From assembly GCF_030253575.1 (NCBI RefSeq), contig NC_080557.1, forward strand, positions 523,501 through 587,500: 64,000 nt of DNA, read 5' to 3'. This DNA comes from Rhododendron vialii. Its lineage: Eukaryota > Streptophyta > Magnoliopsida > Ericales > Ericaceae. Shown piece by piece: positions 45,801-59,067 of this stretch. Below the pieces are notes generated by a model. It had not been told where the DNA came from, searched no databases, and was given only the letters and a program-made list of their open reading frames with translations. Positions within the stretch are counted from its first letter, which is position 1. The number at the start of each line of letters is the position of its first letter. Position numbers and translations under genes: made by a program.

Positions 45801-46951
45801 AAAAAATGGTACGTAGCACTACGTACAAACTCTTATACAAATATATACACACACTCACATGTCACACATTCTCCCTCCATATCTCTCTCATCTTGGCTTC
45901 CTTGGTTCTGTCCAACCGAGATTTTAATGTCTCGACTATGACTGTTTAAATTGATTCGCTATTTCAAATTTTGCTAATTTTTAGCCTCAACCAACACCAA
46001 TGCGCTCTAATACCGGCCTCTATGTCTCTTCTTCCAATCCATCTCTAGATCTCTCAACCACATATATCATTTAGGATTGACTCAAAATTTGGACACCATC
46101 TCCACAGTTTCTCTCTACCACACACACACACACACAGATATATATCATACTATAGTTCTTCCAAATTCAAGTTTCAAGGTTATCTCGATCTGCATCAAAA
46201 TCACTTTCATTACGAGGGACATGTTGACATTACCTGAAGATACCTTCTGTTTTTCTATTTGATTACTAAATTTCGCATATATTCTCAATTGTATAAGATT
46301 TTCTTCCTTATTTAACTAGACCAGTTACTTTTTTATTGCATCATTGGAGCAGTTACTCTAATGTCACTCCACCATATGTTTGTATATAGCTAATCTCTTT
46401 AATTTACAATGTTTGTAACTCTTTAATCCAATATATCAAATCTTAACATTGTAAAATACTTAACTCGGTCTTAGCATGCCTAGTTGACACATCGATCAGT
46501 ATTATTTAAAAAAAAAAAACCATTTATACATGAATAATTAAAATGTTTGTCTATGAAGTAATGAATTAATGAAAAATGTAAAATAGTAACGTTAGGTATA
46601 TTAACAAATTATTAAACATATCTCTTTCTCATATACTTTTTCATGTTACAACCGTTAAAATATTAAAAGAGGGGATGAGAGAAAGAGTTCTCCCTGAAGT
46701 TGGTAAGGATTATAATAATGGAGTAAAAGCCACCGTGGAAATAGAAGAGAAAAAGAGCATGATAGCGGATGATGACGCCACCGGAACGTAAGTCCTTGAG
46801 ACAAAAAATAATAATAATAAATAGAAGGGAAAATTTCCAAAATGAACCTAGTGTGTGACCCAAGTTTCGAATTGAACCCTTTGATATTCAATTTGATCAA
46901 GAAAGACGATATATGTTTTAATTGATGCAGCCTTCCATCCATGTTTCAATT
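42858..46951. other. Intergenic, nothing recognised
   Basis: The first ~500 bp probably hold the DUF761 3' UTR. The rest is AT-rich with no recognisable gene or well-defined element. A minus-strand frame at 44055-44315 was considered and left out. Confidence 0.5.
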
Positions 46952-46965
46952 AAGCTAGGTTAATT

Positions 46966-49651
46966 TTTTTTTTCTCGGCAAACAAAACAATTTATATAAA
47001 CTCGAAATGGTACATCGAGGATAAAACAAAAAGAAGGAAAACAGGAACTAGCCCATCCAACAGAAAGTTGGACAGCCTCTACACCTCAATAAGAACTACA
47101 AGTTGAGCTTACGAATACCATCAAGAAACACCTTAAACTCCTCCACCGAATAAATCTTGATCCCGAACTTGGTCTTCATCTACATTGCAACTCTAGTTTT
47201 CGCCAAATCCCCTACTGCCGTACCACTTCATGGTGCATTGTTAAACACATGGTCATTCCGAACTACTGATAAACACTCGTTATTGCATTGGAAGGTATGC
47301 TAGCTGTCTAGTCTTAGTTACTCTTATTGCTTAAATAGTTGTTTTTAACTGCTTTTGCTCGTTAGATGTGTTGGCTTTGCTTGTGTAGAAAATTGGCCAA
47401 AGTAGGAATTTTAAAGCATGCCAAGACCCGAAGGTGGCCTGACGCAAAGCAAGGCAAGACCAAAGCAAGGCAAAGCAAAGCGGCTGGAGTTATTGGGTTC
47501 GGCAATGATGAGAGAAGCCAGGTTACATCGATGCTGAAGCAATTAGTGAAATCAGGCCTAAGCTGCTCGGCATCGATGGAAAGAATAACACTCCATCGAT
47601 GCCGAGGCCGTTAGTGAAGCAGTTTAAGCCTTTCTCCATCAATGCCGAGGGCTTTAAGAGGGCGTCTTTGGAGCATCTTGAAGAATATTCTGTGCGCATA
47701 CTTGGAAGATATAAAAGCCGTGATGTCACTTTGTACAAGGAAGTAGAATAGATTTGATTGCATCATTTTTAGATCTAGATTTAGATTTTGAATTGTTCTT
47801 GGTTGTTCTTCATTTTCCAGCTTTGAATATTTATTTTTCTGTCTTAATTAATTAGTTTTTGCCATTGTCGTTTTCATTAAAGTTGTAGCGAATCCCTCAA
47901 TCTATCGTTTAATCCAATTTTCTTCTAGCATTGTTATTTTAATTATGCTAAGTAGATTTTTGTTTGCTCTTATCTCAATAGATATGTGTGAGTAGTTTTC
48001 CAAGGTTAGGTCATGGGGTGATTAGCACCTCATGGCTCAAGTGGAATTGTGTTTTTCACCATAAAGTTTAAACTTTTGGTTCGAGAATCGATGTGGGGTT
48101 CGGGTTTATTTGTCAAATCGCTAAGGTGTCAATCTCCTTGATCATGTATAGGTAAGAGTATCGCCTACTCACCACACATGATGCTTGGAGCTCTGTAGCA
48201 CGAGGCATTTGCTAAATAATTTCTAGAGCTAGCTTGGTAATCGAACCATCTTGTTTTCATGTGTAGGTAAGAGAACCGCATAATTGGGTGAGAAATGCAG
48301 TTTAACTCGAGTTGTGAGTGTTAGTAATTCCTAGACCTAACCTGCTTTTTATCTTAGTTTATTCGCTTTTCAATTTAGTCTTTTTTTACTTTCCACTACA
48401 AACATAAAACCAAGTTGGCTGTCTAAAAGCCGTAAACCTGAGCTTACATCTACAAATCCAGCAAAGCCGTATTAATTATTCCCGTGGGTACAATCCCGGT
48501 CTTCCGGATTATCATACTTCAACTGACATATTAAGCCTTACGCTTAGGGCGTTATTCCATATATCGGAGTGAACGAAGCAGCTACTCACAAAGACCATAG
48601 AGTGGCATAGAAAGATGCTTCCCATATAGTTTTCTCCAGATTCCCAAACCCATTGTCAAACCACCATAGAGCCAAGTCTGATAGTGAAGTAGGACAAACC
48701 CATGAGACATGCCACCAGTCCAAAATAAGAGACCAGATATTCCAAGAAAAAAGACAGTGCAAAAGTAGATGATCCGGAGTTTCTAGATGCAAGGAGCACA
48801 AAGGGCAAGATACCGGTTGGCCCTCTTGTATAATATTCCTGCTGTAGAGCATTGATCTCGTTGGGATCCTATCCTGAATCGCCATCCCCAAAAAAAATTC
48901 CACCTTAGGAGGGTAGAGGTTTTTCCAAAGTGATCCCAAGACTTGGTTCCTGGTTTGTCCAATCTATTCCCATTGGTTGTAGACTGACTTGGATGAGAAA
49001 CGTTTATCAGCAGTCCATTTCCATTGAAGCACATCCCTCGTAGCCTGATCAAGAGTTACCAGAGCCAATATTCGATGCAATTCCTCAGATAAGTAGTTCT
49101 CCCACACATTTAGTCGTCTCTTTCTATATTGTAGCTTCCAATGTATATTCCTTGACCCTTCCTTCACTGCACTCACCTTGTCCTCTTTTTGGTTAGAAAT
49201 TAGGAAGAGTCTAGGGAATTCTTCTTTGAGAGTCCTGTCCCCCAGTCATATATGGTTCCAAAAGGAAGTGTCTTACCTAGAATGGACTTGAATCCGAAAT
49301 CCCTTTGTGAGAACCGAACCAATACTTGAAGACGGGTCTCGTAAAGAACAAATATCTCTCCAAATATTGGAGATACGACCAGTCCTTGGTAAAGAGGGTA
49401 GCCAAACTCCATTATCTAGATTGTACTTCCCTTTGATAACTTTGACCCAAAGAGAGTCTTTGTCCTTGTTAAATCTCTACCACCATCTGGACAACAAGGC
49501 AAGGTTTTGTTGAATCAGTCTCCTAACTCTCAAACCACCAAACTCCTTCTGTGCTATGGTTTCCCACTTCAGTAAATGAACCTTCCTTTTTTCCAGTGTA
49601 TCCCCCAAAAAAATTATTTTTGAAGTTTCTCTATAGCCTTTGCCACCGCCA
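46966..49651 (-). mobile_element. 5'-truncated LINE with nested LTR
   Basis: Flanked by the 14-bp direct repeat AAGCTAGGTTAATT (46952-46965 and 49652-49665). The plus strand starts with a T run, so the element lies on the minus strand with its A tail at 46966. Coding remains of ORF2 include the zinc-binding reverse-transcriptase domain (about 48940-48590: PPKVEFFLGMA, CPLCSLHLETPDHLLLHCLFSWNIW) and the extreme C-terminus near 47230-47100 (TKFGIKIYSVEEFKVFLDGIRKL). Upstream parts (48964-49412) are in broken frames. The polymerase core and ORF1 are missing, so this is a typical dead-on-arrival 5'-truncated copy. It is split by an LTR at 47267-48580; without it the LINE is about 1.37 kb. Confidence 0.85.
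47267..48580. mobile_element. Solo LTR inserted in the LINE (fossil)
   Basis: 1314-bp segment starting TGATAAACACTCG and ending GAACGAAGCA, flanked by ACTAC (47262-47266) and GCTAC (48581-48585), 4 of 5 matching. The LINE coding text stops at one side and resumes at the other. TG...CA termini and no element genes point to a solo LTR; the superfamily is unclear. It is younger than the LINE. Confidence 0.65.
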
Positions 49652-49665
49652 AAGCTAGGTTAATT

Positions 49666-50730
49666 AATTGCATTCTCATGTTTCTACCTAATTTGACTAT
49701 TGAAAGCAACTAGATAGCTAGCAAGTATAAAAAGAGATCACCTATTTTTCTTCTCCTTTAGTTATTTCAGCCTACAAGGATAGATGGCCAGTGTAAAATA
49801 AGAGAAAAGCACTACAATATTGTACTGAATTGAATTTCACTATACAATTAGCCCTCTGTTTGTGCGAGAGAGAAAGTCTAACTATGAAAGAAAATCATAC
49901 TAATTATTAACTATGGAAGAAAATCATCCAAATTACAATCTCAATCAATCACGATAGTATTTATTATATGTATTTATTCTAACAGCTAGAATTGTCAGAA
50001 CATACTCAAAATGTAGAAGGTTTTAATTAGTTGATCAAATTGAACTATATCATCGAGACCCAATTTTAAACTTGTGTCAAATACTAGTAGGAATTATATT
50101 TTTGTAATTTCCCTCAACAAAACTAGTGTAGGGGTGTACGTACCGGCCGTGTCTTTTTTTCTTTTATTTTTTTGGTTGTCCGAAAAGGTGGTAGTAGGTA
50201 AATGGTGTCGTTTTATGTCTATATATGCACGTAGACCGACCAACTCCAAAGCCTGCCTTGTGTGTTAGGTGAAATTTCTGGTGTGGCAAAATCAGTGGTT
50301 TTCCTGTCAAACGTGACAAACACGCACCCACACCACATTTGCCTTCCCCATCCATATGATGATTACTAATCCATTCAAGTCCCCATCTCACCAACCCCCC
50401 ACATATATATGTTTAACCAATTTCTCTCTTTTTTATTTATTTGGCTAAAGTTTCGTGTCTATTATACACACGTTACATAAAACTTATAAATAATAAAAAA
50501 AAAACAAAAATACAGGAAAGATTGCAAAAAAGACGAGTTATATGATTGATTTGAGTAGATGAGGAGTTAAACCCGTTCAGAATAACATGTTTGCACCTTT
50601 TTATGCGATCTTATATATCTTATGTCGTGTGTTTGGTGTTTGGACAACTTTCTCAACAACAAATAGATTCATGTATTCAAGGAATTATATATACAGGGAC
50701 TAACTGAAGTAATTTTGCCTCCCAATTTCA
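49666..50730. other. Intergenic, nothing recognised
   Basis: AT-rich sequence without a supported gene or element. Confidence 0.5.
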
Positions 50731-50738
50731 TCATAACC

Positions 50739-51533
50739 CAGTGGCGGCTCCACATGGAGACCACCATGGTCACATGACCACCCCAAAAAAAAAAAAAAAT
50801 TTGCTATAACACATGTAGAAATTTTAGGATAATTCCTGCTTTGAAATTATTTGAACACCTAGTTTATACATCAATGAACACGCAATTCACAAAATTTTGA
50901 ACACCCAGTTCATACATAATGACCACTGATTAGTGATAAAATTACGGGTCTCTATTCTCTTTATTTGAGACCGTCTATATATTTTTTCATCATATTTCTT
51001 AATATATAAACAGTCTACAAAATTAAGTTCTCCAATTTTTAATTTGTTTGGACCAGTATGAAGATATTTATTTTCCTAATTATTTTATTCTAAAGGGTCA
51101 TAGTTAATTTTTGGCTCTAGGGCATATGAGAGCCCTAAGAGAACAGTAGAACCAAATAAAGAGCATATACTTAATTTTGAGAGCATAAATATAATTATGA
51201 CTTTTTAGGATAAAATGATCATAAAAATAAGAATTTCATACCGGTTGAAACAAATTGAAAATTGGATCATTTAATCTTGTAACCATAGTTTTTTTAATAT
51301 AAAAACGGTGTTGTATCTTTTATTTTTTTATTTCAGTCCATATTGTATTAAAAATAATCTCTTGAATTTTGTAAAAAAAATAAAATGCCGAATTGCTTAG
51401 CGGCACCTAGGCGGGTTTGGTGCTTGGCGGCGGGTCACCGCCCGACTAGAGGCAAGCGCCATTTAAAATACTGGGTAGTATATTGTAATGTTTTTTTTGA
51501 ACACCCTACCGAGAAATCCTGGAGCCGCCACTG
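50739..51533. mobile_element. Non-autonomous hAT element
   Basis: Perfect 14-bp inverted ends CAGTGGCGGCTCCA / TGGAGCCGCCACTG and perfect 8-bp target duplication TCATAACC (50731-50738 and 51534-51541). 795 bp, no transposase. Just inside the right end is a GC-rich stretch with 'cttggcggcgggtcaccgcc'. Confidence 0.9.
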
Positions 51534-52305
51534 TCATAACCTATAATTCTGATTATCTAGAAGTCAAACAATTAGTTTGACATGACAGAAAACTATGGAC
51601 ACTGAAAAATGCACAAAAGAAACAACTAGTCAAGATTCTTATCAAAGGAGTAAGTATTTCGTGGCCGAGTCATAGCCGAAATGAATTTGTTTTCGTAGCT
51701 AGCTAAGCATAATTGTTTTATTAGAACTTAGAAGCCAGCCAAATGAATACTACTCCTGTTTTTTTGGACTTGTCCCTTTAATTGACACTTCTTAAATGAC
51801 AACTGTGCATTGAGATCATGAATTCTCGACACCTTCGCTCACAAATTTGAGTGTTTTTTTTTTTGCAATAGACAAATTTGTTTTTTTTTTTTTTTGTCAT
51901 TCGTTAATCCTAATATACTCTATCCTAGTTATGAGACTTGGAGAGGGGATGTGTGCTTATGGAAATTAAACCCTACCTATGTGTATGAAACTATAAGATA
52001 GGCACGAATTGCACTCTAGTACTCCACTTACAGACAAGTTTGAGTTATAAGGGTGAGTTTTTACTAATTTTATTTTGTCTTGAGGTTAACGTAAATAATT
52101 TTCCCTAAATGGCAATTGTTAAAAATTTTACTTTTAAAGATGTAATCATAATATATCTGCTTAAATAGTTGGATTCGCAACGAGGGATTAAAACAGGCTG
52201 GGAATTAAAATGTTAAAACGAGGTAGTACAAATGAAAAGTCAAATTTCCACATGTACCCCTGCCACACCCTGAAAATTCCAATCAACTCCATTTCACCAG
52301 CTCCC

Positions 52306-52362
52306 TCCTACCATCACCTACTTTCTCCTGTTATATTACTCCAACCAAAACTCAAACCAAAC
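52306..52362 (+). promoter_or_regulatory. AC-element-like cluster upstream of 4CL
   Basis: CCTACCATCACCTAC (52307-52321) and CCAACCAAAACTCAAACC further on (near 52341) resemble the AC/P/L boxes bound by MYB factors in phenylpropanoid promoters. The match is by eye, and a TATA box is not obvious. Confidence 0.35.
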
Positions 52363-52407
52363 AGGGAAGGCACCAAATATCAACAATCCCTCACCTTCCC
52401 TTTCCTC

Positions 52408-52410
<3 letters not shown>

Positions 52411-52448
<38 letters not shown>
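52411..52448. repeat. (CT)n in 4CL leader
   Basis: About 19 CT units ending nine bases before the 4CL ATG. Confidence 0.95.
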
Positions 52449-52455
<7 letters not shown>

Positions 52456-52456
52456 A

Positions 52457-55400
52457 ATGGAGAAACAAAATCATCAAGGAAGAGATGATCATGAATTCAT
52501 ATTCCGGTCCAAACTTCCGGATATTTACATTCCCAAGCACTTACCGCTCCACACCTACTGCTTCGAAAACATATCACAGTTCAGCTCCAAGCCCTGCATC
52601 ATCAATGGCGCCACGGGCGAGACCCACACCTACGCCGACGTCGAGCTCACCGCCAGGAGGGTCGCCGCGGGCCTCCACAAGACCGGCATCCGCCAGGGCG
52701 ACGTCATCATGCTGCTCCTCCACAACTCGCCCGAGTTCGTGTTCGCCTTCCTCGGCGCGTCCTACTCCGGCGCCACCGCCACCACGGCCAACCCGTTCTA
52801 CACCCCGGCTGAGATCGAGAAGCAGGCCAGGGCCGCCAGGGTCAAGCTGATCATCACCCAGGCGTGCTACGCCGAGAAAGTGACGGAATTGGGGGAGGAA
52901 AACGGGATCAAGGTCATGTGTACGGACGCGGCCGTGGAGGGGTGTTTGCATTTTTCCGAGTTGACAGGGGCCGACGAGAGCGAGTTGCCGGCGGTGAAGA
53001 TCAGCCCTGACGATGTGGTGGCGCTGCCGTACTCGTCGGGGACGACGGGGCTGCCCAAGGGCGTTATGCTCACGCACAAGGGGTTGGTCACTAGCGTGGC
53101 TCAACAGGTAACTACTTAAACGGCCCCACGTATGTCACACGAGCTGTGCACGTGCCTCGAACTTTTTTTTTTTTGGTTTTTAAGTTATTTACAAATCAAA
53201 TCCTGGTACAGAGGATACATCCATTTTGTCCTACCTTTGGCGTTTTAATAAAGAAATTGATTTTAACACTCTAAAAATTAATGGAGAGGCTCCAAAACGA
53301 CGTTGTTTTGTGTATCAACATAGTGCAATTTTGGAATCCTTTCATCAATTTTTGAAGTACCTAAATCACAATCCTTTAATAAATACTGGAGTACTATTAT
53401 TCATGGATGATTTCTGGAAAGTACGACGGAATTGTGTTATTATTAATCTCATCAATATAATACAACATCATATATCTTCTCATTAAAAGCTATGTCAAAC
53501 AAGGACATTAAATATTGTCAGCTATGAGGTCCACGGCCTTCAAAGCTCTCGTTAAGAAAGTTAAATCTTTGATTTTATCTTTCTTCGTGCAGTAATCGAG
53601 TAATTTTTCCGTAACCTTTACTCGTCCCGATATTTTTTTGGGAAAAAATTCCAGCCTTTTGAACCTTATCTCCAATCACGCTACTTAATGTCTCTTTCAA
53701 TTTTTGTTATGTTTCTGCCATGCTCTGCTATAAAGATTGCATGCAGTATTTGAGTTTTAATTACCTCAGTGGTGAAGTCCCACGTGATAACGGTCAATTT
53801 ATTCATCAATTATTAAAAACAAACTATATCATTCGTGGTCATATTTTTTAAAGACATTTCTCATTTGACTCCATTAAATTAGATAGAAATTAAACTATGT
53901 AAAAATAGAGTACTAAGAAGAACTGAAATCACCACTGTAATAAGAATATTCTTTCTAGTTAAAATAATACTTATTTTTTAGTTTTTTTTTCTTCTAAAAA
54001 ACAGGTGGATGGGGATAATCCCAACCTGTACTTCCACAGCGAGGATGTGATCATGTGTTTGCTTCCACTCTTCCACATCTACTCCCTCAACTCGGTGTTG
54101 CTCTGTGCGCTCCGAGTAGGGGCTGCGATCCTGATCATGCAAAAGTTCGAGATCAATGCGTTGCTGGAGCTCGTTCACAAGTACAGGGTGACGATAGCAC
54201 CGTTCGTGCCCCCGATCGTCCTGGCAATAGCCAAAAGTCCGGTGGTCGATAACTACGACTTGTCGTCGATCCGAACAGTGATGTCCGGTGCTGCTCCCAT
54301 GGGGAACGAACTAGAGGATAAAGTCAGAGCTATGTTTCCGAATGCTAAACTTGGACAGGTACATCATCATTTAATTCGCAACAAATATTAGTTGATTATT
54401 TTTTGGTCACCTAATCCTTTATCCATGTATAGGGTCCACCCACTCATTTTTTTGGTATAATATTGAGATTTGAGTTATGTACATTCCATAAGTAACCCCA
54501 AAGAGCTGTGGAATTGAATATGTAACATGAGTAAGCCTATTGAGAAATTAAATGATATATTCAGAAACGTTTGGTGCACAGGGTTATGGCATGACGGAGG
54601 CAGGACCAGTGCTGTCGATGTGCTTAGCGTTTGCAAAAGAACCGTTTGAGATAAAATCAGGGTCATGCGGGACTGTCGTTAGAAATGCCGAGATGAAAAT
54701 CATCAATCCCGACATTGGGAATTCTCTTCCCCGGAATCAAGCCGGAGAAATATGCATCAGAGGGGACCAGATCATGAAAGGTATATACATACTACCATTA
54801 GCATACAAGTTTCCTCGTGGTTTTTCCGATTATAAAGTATAATGACGTAGAGAACATTGCATGTGAAAGGTCGCTTGGTAGTTGTTGACAAGAGGTATAT
54901 AGTTGTTGAATAAGAACTTAATTTTTTGTCAACAAGGAAGACTATGCGGATAAAAGCCCAATGACATTTATGTATAAACAGAGTTCATTACAAGTATCTT
55001 GAACAAAATCAAAGTAATCATTTAACTAATGCAAAATAAGAAGAAGAAAAAACAGACAACAATCGATATTTTTCACCCCAATCCAGACGTGATACGCGTA
55101 TTCTGTCAAAAATTCATGTCTGGAATTAACAGCTAATTTAACTAGTGGATATTGAGTTAGCTCTCTGGAAGACAAGTGGCACTTATCAAAGTAATAACAA
55201 ACAACAACTTTGCTGTGTTTGTTTCCCATTTTAGTTTTGTTTTGATTTGTTAGTGGGTGTAGAAAAAAATAGGGTAATGATTGGAGAGATGGGTAATGAT
55301 CGAGTAGAGAGATAGAGAGGGATGACAAAATAATAATTGGAGAAATAAGGTAATGATTGAAGAAAGAAATAAAGTAATGATTGGAAAACAGAACTAAAAT

Positions 55401-58385
55401 GGGAAACAAACACAGCGAGTTTTCTATCACATTTTGTTCGTTGTTACTTTGTCATCACACTTTTCGTTGTTATTTTGTTGTACTCTCACTTTGTTTGGTT
55501 CCCTTCTTAGAAATTTTCTCTTCAAATTTTTTGACTATTTCGTCATTCGTATTTTTCCTCTTTAGTGATTTTTTTTACTTATTTTTTAATTTTTAGATGT
55601 AAATAGCATACCACTGTTCTAAAAATGAAAGAGTTTGTTAAAATGTTAAAAAAATTTGACTAAAGACGAAAAATACGCAAACTTATAAAACTTTTTTTTA
55701 TCTCAAAACTGACAACCAAACAAAGTTTAATTTTTCTGCAAACCTACACCCCAAAAATAAATTTGTTTGCAAACAATTACACAGCAGGATTTATGAAAGC
55801 ACTAATTAGAATCTTATAAACAAGAGTCGTGGTGGGTCCACAAACACTAACATCACGGCATACTCTACGTATTGGAGTGGAGATAATCTAATATGTGAAT
55901 TTGATCTCTCACATTTATGACTCAGTTATTCATCTTTGCGCGGTGGAATTAGACCTTCATGATGAGTCAAGATGCGCGTAAGCTAACCGAATATCTGTGT
56001 TTTGAAAAACGTTTGAAACAAAACAAATGAATTGCAATATAGGCACAGACAAGAGTATATTATTGCTCAAAATCTCAACCTCTACCTTCAACATAGGGAG
56101 TAGTACAGTATCTAATTAATTAATGAAATTGAAAGCAGGAGTTAACAAGGCAAGAAGTTGGTCCCTAAAACACTAGGTTGTAGGGGTGTATTCAAAGCAT
56201 TTACTAAACCGCCTTCTTTGTTAGTAAGATATTTTCTACACTTGGAGGTTAATCACATAAGTATTGACTGAAAACCAACAACAATAATTAACTAAAACAA
56301 TACATATAATACAGATAATTGATTTTTGCGCTCTTTTTTTTTATGCTTTTATTCATGTGAATTTATAGCACCTTTCATGTATGTAAAATTGAGCGAGGAA
56401 AAAGACAATATTGTAATTTCAGAAAAACGAAGACGAAAACAAGAGCTTGTATATATGACAAATCGAAGGTGATTATATCAATATAAAATGGTTAATATCG
56501 TAAACACTTAAGATTGTCAGAATCTTTAGTTCATTAATCATATGTCTGGTGGGTGACATGCACATGGAATCTTACGAGATTAGATTAATTTAGATCTACT
56601 CAACGTGATGCATGTTTTCGTTGATTTCATAATAATAATAATAATAATAATAATAATATTTATTATTATTATTATTACTATTATTATTGAGAAAGAATAT
56701 ATATAATATTATTTTTCATCTTTGGTTTAGGACCCATTATAAAAGTCAATTTTGGCACATATTTCGATTAGTATAATACCATATATAGTCAGCGGAAAAA
56801 TTATTATTATTACCACAATGAAATAATAAATATTACCTTTCCTAATTTACCACATGAATAACAGACCCGGGATACTGCAAAGCAGCTCCCTGTAGAGCAT
56901 TTTGTATGGCGCATTTCGAACATTCATCTTGACAATCAAAAATTCGAATTGAAAATAAATTTTTCCAAGAAAGAATTAGAGAGAGTGAATTTTTTTTTCT
57001 GAAAAAATTCGATTTTAATCCAACCAGCTAAAAATATTTTTGAATGGTCTAAATGTGCCTTACAGAATCTGCTTTGCAGCATCCCTGAATCCACCATGAA
57101 TCACATGACTCTTGAATCGTCCTCCTTTTGTTTAATGCTAATAACAATAATTTAGCTTTTGTAGATGCCTAGATGGGAAAGACATAACATATTTACACGA
57201 TCATAAAAGGTGATTCTGTCCTTGCATGTGTAGGTCCTTTCCAAGATAAATTAACCTTATTCTTGACATGTGTCAAAAAATTATGGGAGCAGCTCCCTTC
57301 AATACGACGTCCCCGTCATGGGTGTGATGGGGATCCCTGTACCCGGCAAATTATAACTTCTTGACCTAATAACTTTATCAATCAATCGATTAAAAACCAT
57401 TGCAATCTATTGGAATTCCGAAGCTGCAGCAATTGTGAACTATATGAAGTGTTCTAACAAATAATTGTTTACTTTTGTTGATCGAAAAGGCTATCTAAAT
57501 GATCCGGAGGCCACTGAAAGAACAGTAGACAAAGAAGGATGGTTGCACACTGGTGATATAGGTTACATTGACGACGACGATGAGATATTCATCATCGATC
57601 GGCTGAAGGAATTGATCAAGTACAAAGGGTTCCAAGTAGCCCCTGCCGAGCTCGAAGCAATGTTGATTGCTCATCCCAACATCTCAGACGCGGCTGTTGT
57701 ACCGTACGTCGAAACCTGATTCCTTTTGTTCAAAAAAAAAGTTTGGCGCGGATTATTTTTCAGTCCTAATTAAAAATATGACTTTCGAATGCAGCATGAA
57801 AGATGAGGGAGCAGGAGAAGTTCCGGTTGCATTCGTGGTAAGAGCCAATGGTTCAAAGATCAATGAGGATGAAATCAAGCAATATATCTCAAAACAGGTA
57901 AATTTTTAACAATGAGCAAAGTTTAATTGTCACAAAATTAAGCACATGTTATAGAAATTAACAATGGTTCAACTATGCTTGGTGATTATACTTTTGACTC
58001 GCGGATAAGTACCCTAGTACTCCAACCATCAAATTTAAATGTAGCCAAAGAATAGGAATAGTCTCCAGGTGGAGGTGGAATGCGAATGCGATTCTGTGTT
58101 GCTTAGCAATCCGAATAGTACTTTAAAGTTTCGGAATCACTTTTCGAACGTCAAACGGACCACCTTTCGAACACATTTTTGGCACCAAATATATATGTTG
58201 ATACGTACCGTTGGTAGTTACTAGTTAATAATTTGTCTTAATGGATGGTATTATGTATTTTGCAGGTGGTATTCTACAAGAGAATCAATAGGGTTTTCTT
58301 CACTGATTCAATCCCTAAAGCTCCAACGGGCAAAATACTCAGAAAAGACCTTAGAGCGAAGCTCGCAGCTGGTTTTCCCAATTAA
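52457..58385 (+). CDS. 4CL: 4-coumarate:CoA ligase
   Basis: Six exons: 52457-53107, 54005-54358, 54582-54780, 57490-57703, 57795-57897 and 58266-58385, giving 546 residues, standard for 4CL. Box [12 protein letters not shown] is at 193-203, Box II GEICIRG at 390-396, the hinge/adenylation motif [11 protein letters not shown] at 336-346, and the catalytic lysine in [10 protein letters not shown] is K530. The enzyme activates 4-coumarate and related cinnamates with ATP and CoA for lignin and flavonoid synthesis. IYSLN (242-246) matches the substrate pocket of Arabidopsis 4CL2, and the retained VL after GP argues against sinapate use. The exon 1 body is far more GC-rich than exons 2-6. Intron 3 is 2.7 kb and holds two foldbacks and a TAA microsatellite. 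The first ATG follows a CT leader. Borders were read from GT-AG sites and frame; the total is an exact multiple of three. Confidence 0.96.
55212..55416. mobile_element. Foldback MITE in 4CL intron 3
   Basis: A 25-bp perfect inverted pair starts GCTGTGTTTGTTTCCCATTT at 55212 and its complement ends at 55416. Weaker complementarity extends outward to about 55190 and 55455. The interior is G/A-rich. Confidence 0.7.
55488..55726. mobile_element. Second foldback in 4CL intron 3
   Basis: Ends ACTTTGTTTGGTT and its complement AACCAAACAAAGT, 239 bp, AT-rich interior. Confidence 0.5.
56632..56686. repeat. Palindromic (TAA)n/(TTA)n microsatellite
   Basis: About nine AAT units run straight into about ten ATT/TTA units, forming a perfect hairpin-capable repeat inside 4CL intron 3. 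Confidence 0.9.
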
Positions 58386-58529
58386 CCCCTATATATGTTA
58401 TATACGTACTGGTGTGTCAAGCTTTTGATAGATTTGTTTACAATGGCATGCAAGTGGCCATGGAGTACTTTAATTCGTCCCATTGGCCCTGAAGATCGAA
58501 GACAAAAGAAGGCACTCAATTTATTCCAA

Positions 58530-58531
<2 letters not shown>

Positions 58532-58589
<58 letters not shown>
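58532..58589. repeat. (GA)n microsatellite
   Basis: About 29 GA units, roughly 150 bp after the 4CL stop codon. Confidence 0.95.
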
Positions 58590-58592
<3 letters not shown>

Positions 58593-58950
58593 GCATCCTG
58601 AGTTTCTGTATGAAATTGTTAAATTTATGTATATGATGAATATTGGACAATTCAGTATTATTGCTTCAAGTTTGATCAGTGACAGACTACATATGTATAT
58701 TTTCTTGATCAGTTCGATCAGTGACAAATCATTTAGTATTTTTTCTTCAGATTTATATATATGCCGTTTATTAAACGTAAGAGTAATCAATGTTGTGATT
58801 ATGCTTAAATAACTATATAGTTTACAAGGCGCGCATGATATAGTTCTTTGAAAGTATTTCATGAAAGGTACTTATCCCCAGCCTGACCAGGTAAGGGAAA
58901 AACTAAATTAGTAATTTCGATAAAAGTTTTCGTAGGGAGTCAAAATAGAG

Positions 58951-59067
58951 TATGTCAAATCTCATGCCAAAGTTGACATTTAATCCAGCATTAAGCATAA
59001 GAGCAAGTCGACTCTTATGTCAAATCTCATGCCAAAGTTGACATTTACTCCAGCATTAAGCATAACA
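58951..59067. repeat. 65-bp tandem duplication
   Basis: Two copies starting 'tatgtcaaatctcatgccaa' (58951 and 59016), each ending 'ccagcattaagcataa'. Confidence 0.9.

Larger units (their letters stand above)
51542..52456. other. Upstream region and leader of 4CL
   Basis: AT-rich DNA becoming C-rich from about 52230. The last 50 bp are the CT-rich leader. No other gene. Confidence 0.55.

Noticed and set aside
47366-47738. Short frames on both strands
   Set aside because: They lie inside the solo LTR and have no protein-like features.
52574-53104. 176-residue minus-strand frame opposite 4CL exon 1
   Set aside because: Arises from GC-rich third positions in 4CL; composition is Arg/Gly/Val-rich without family features.
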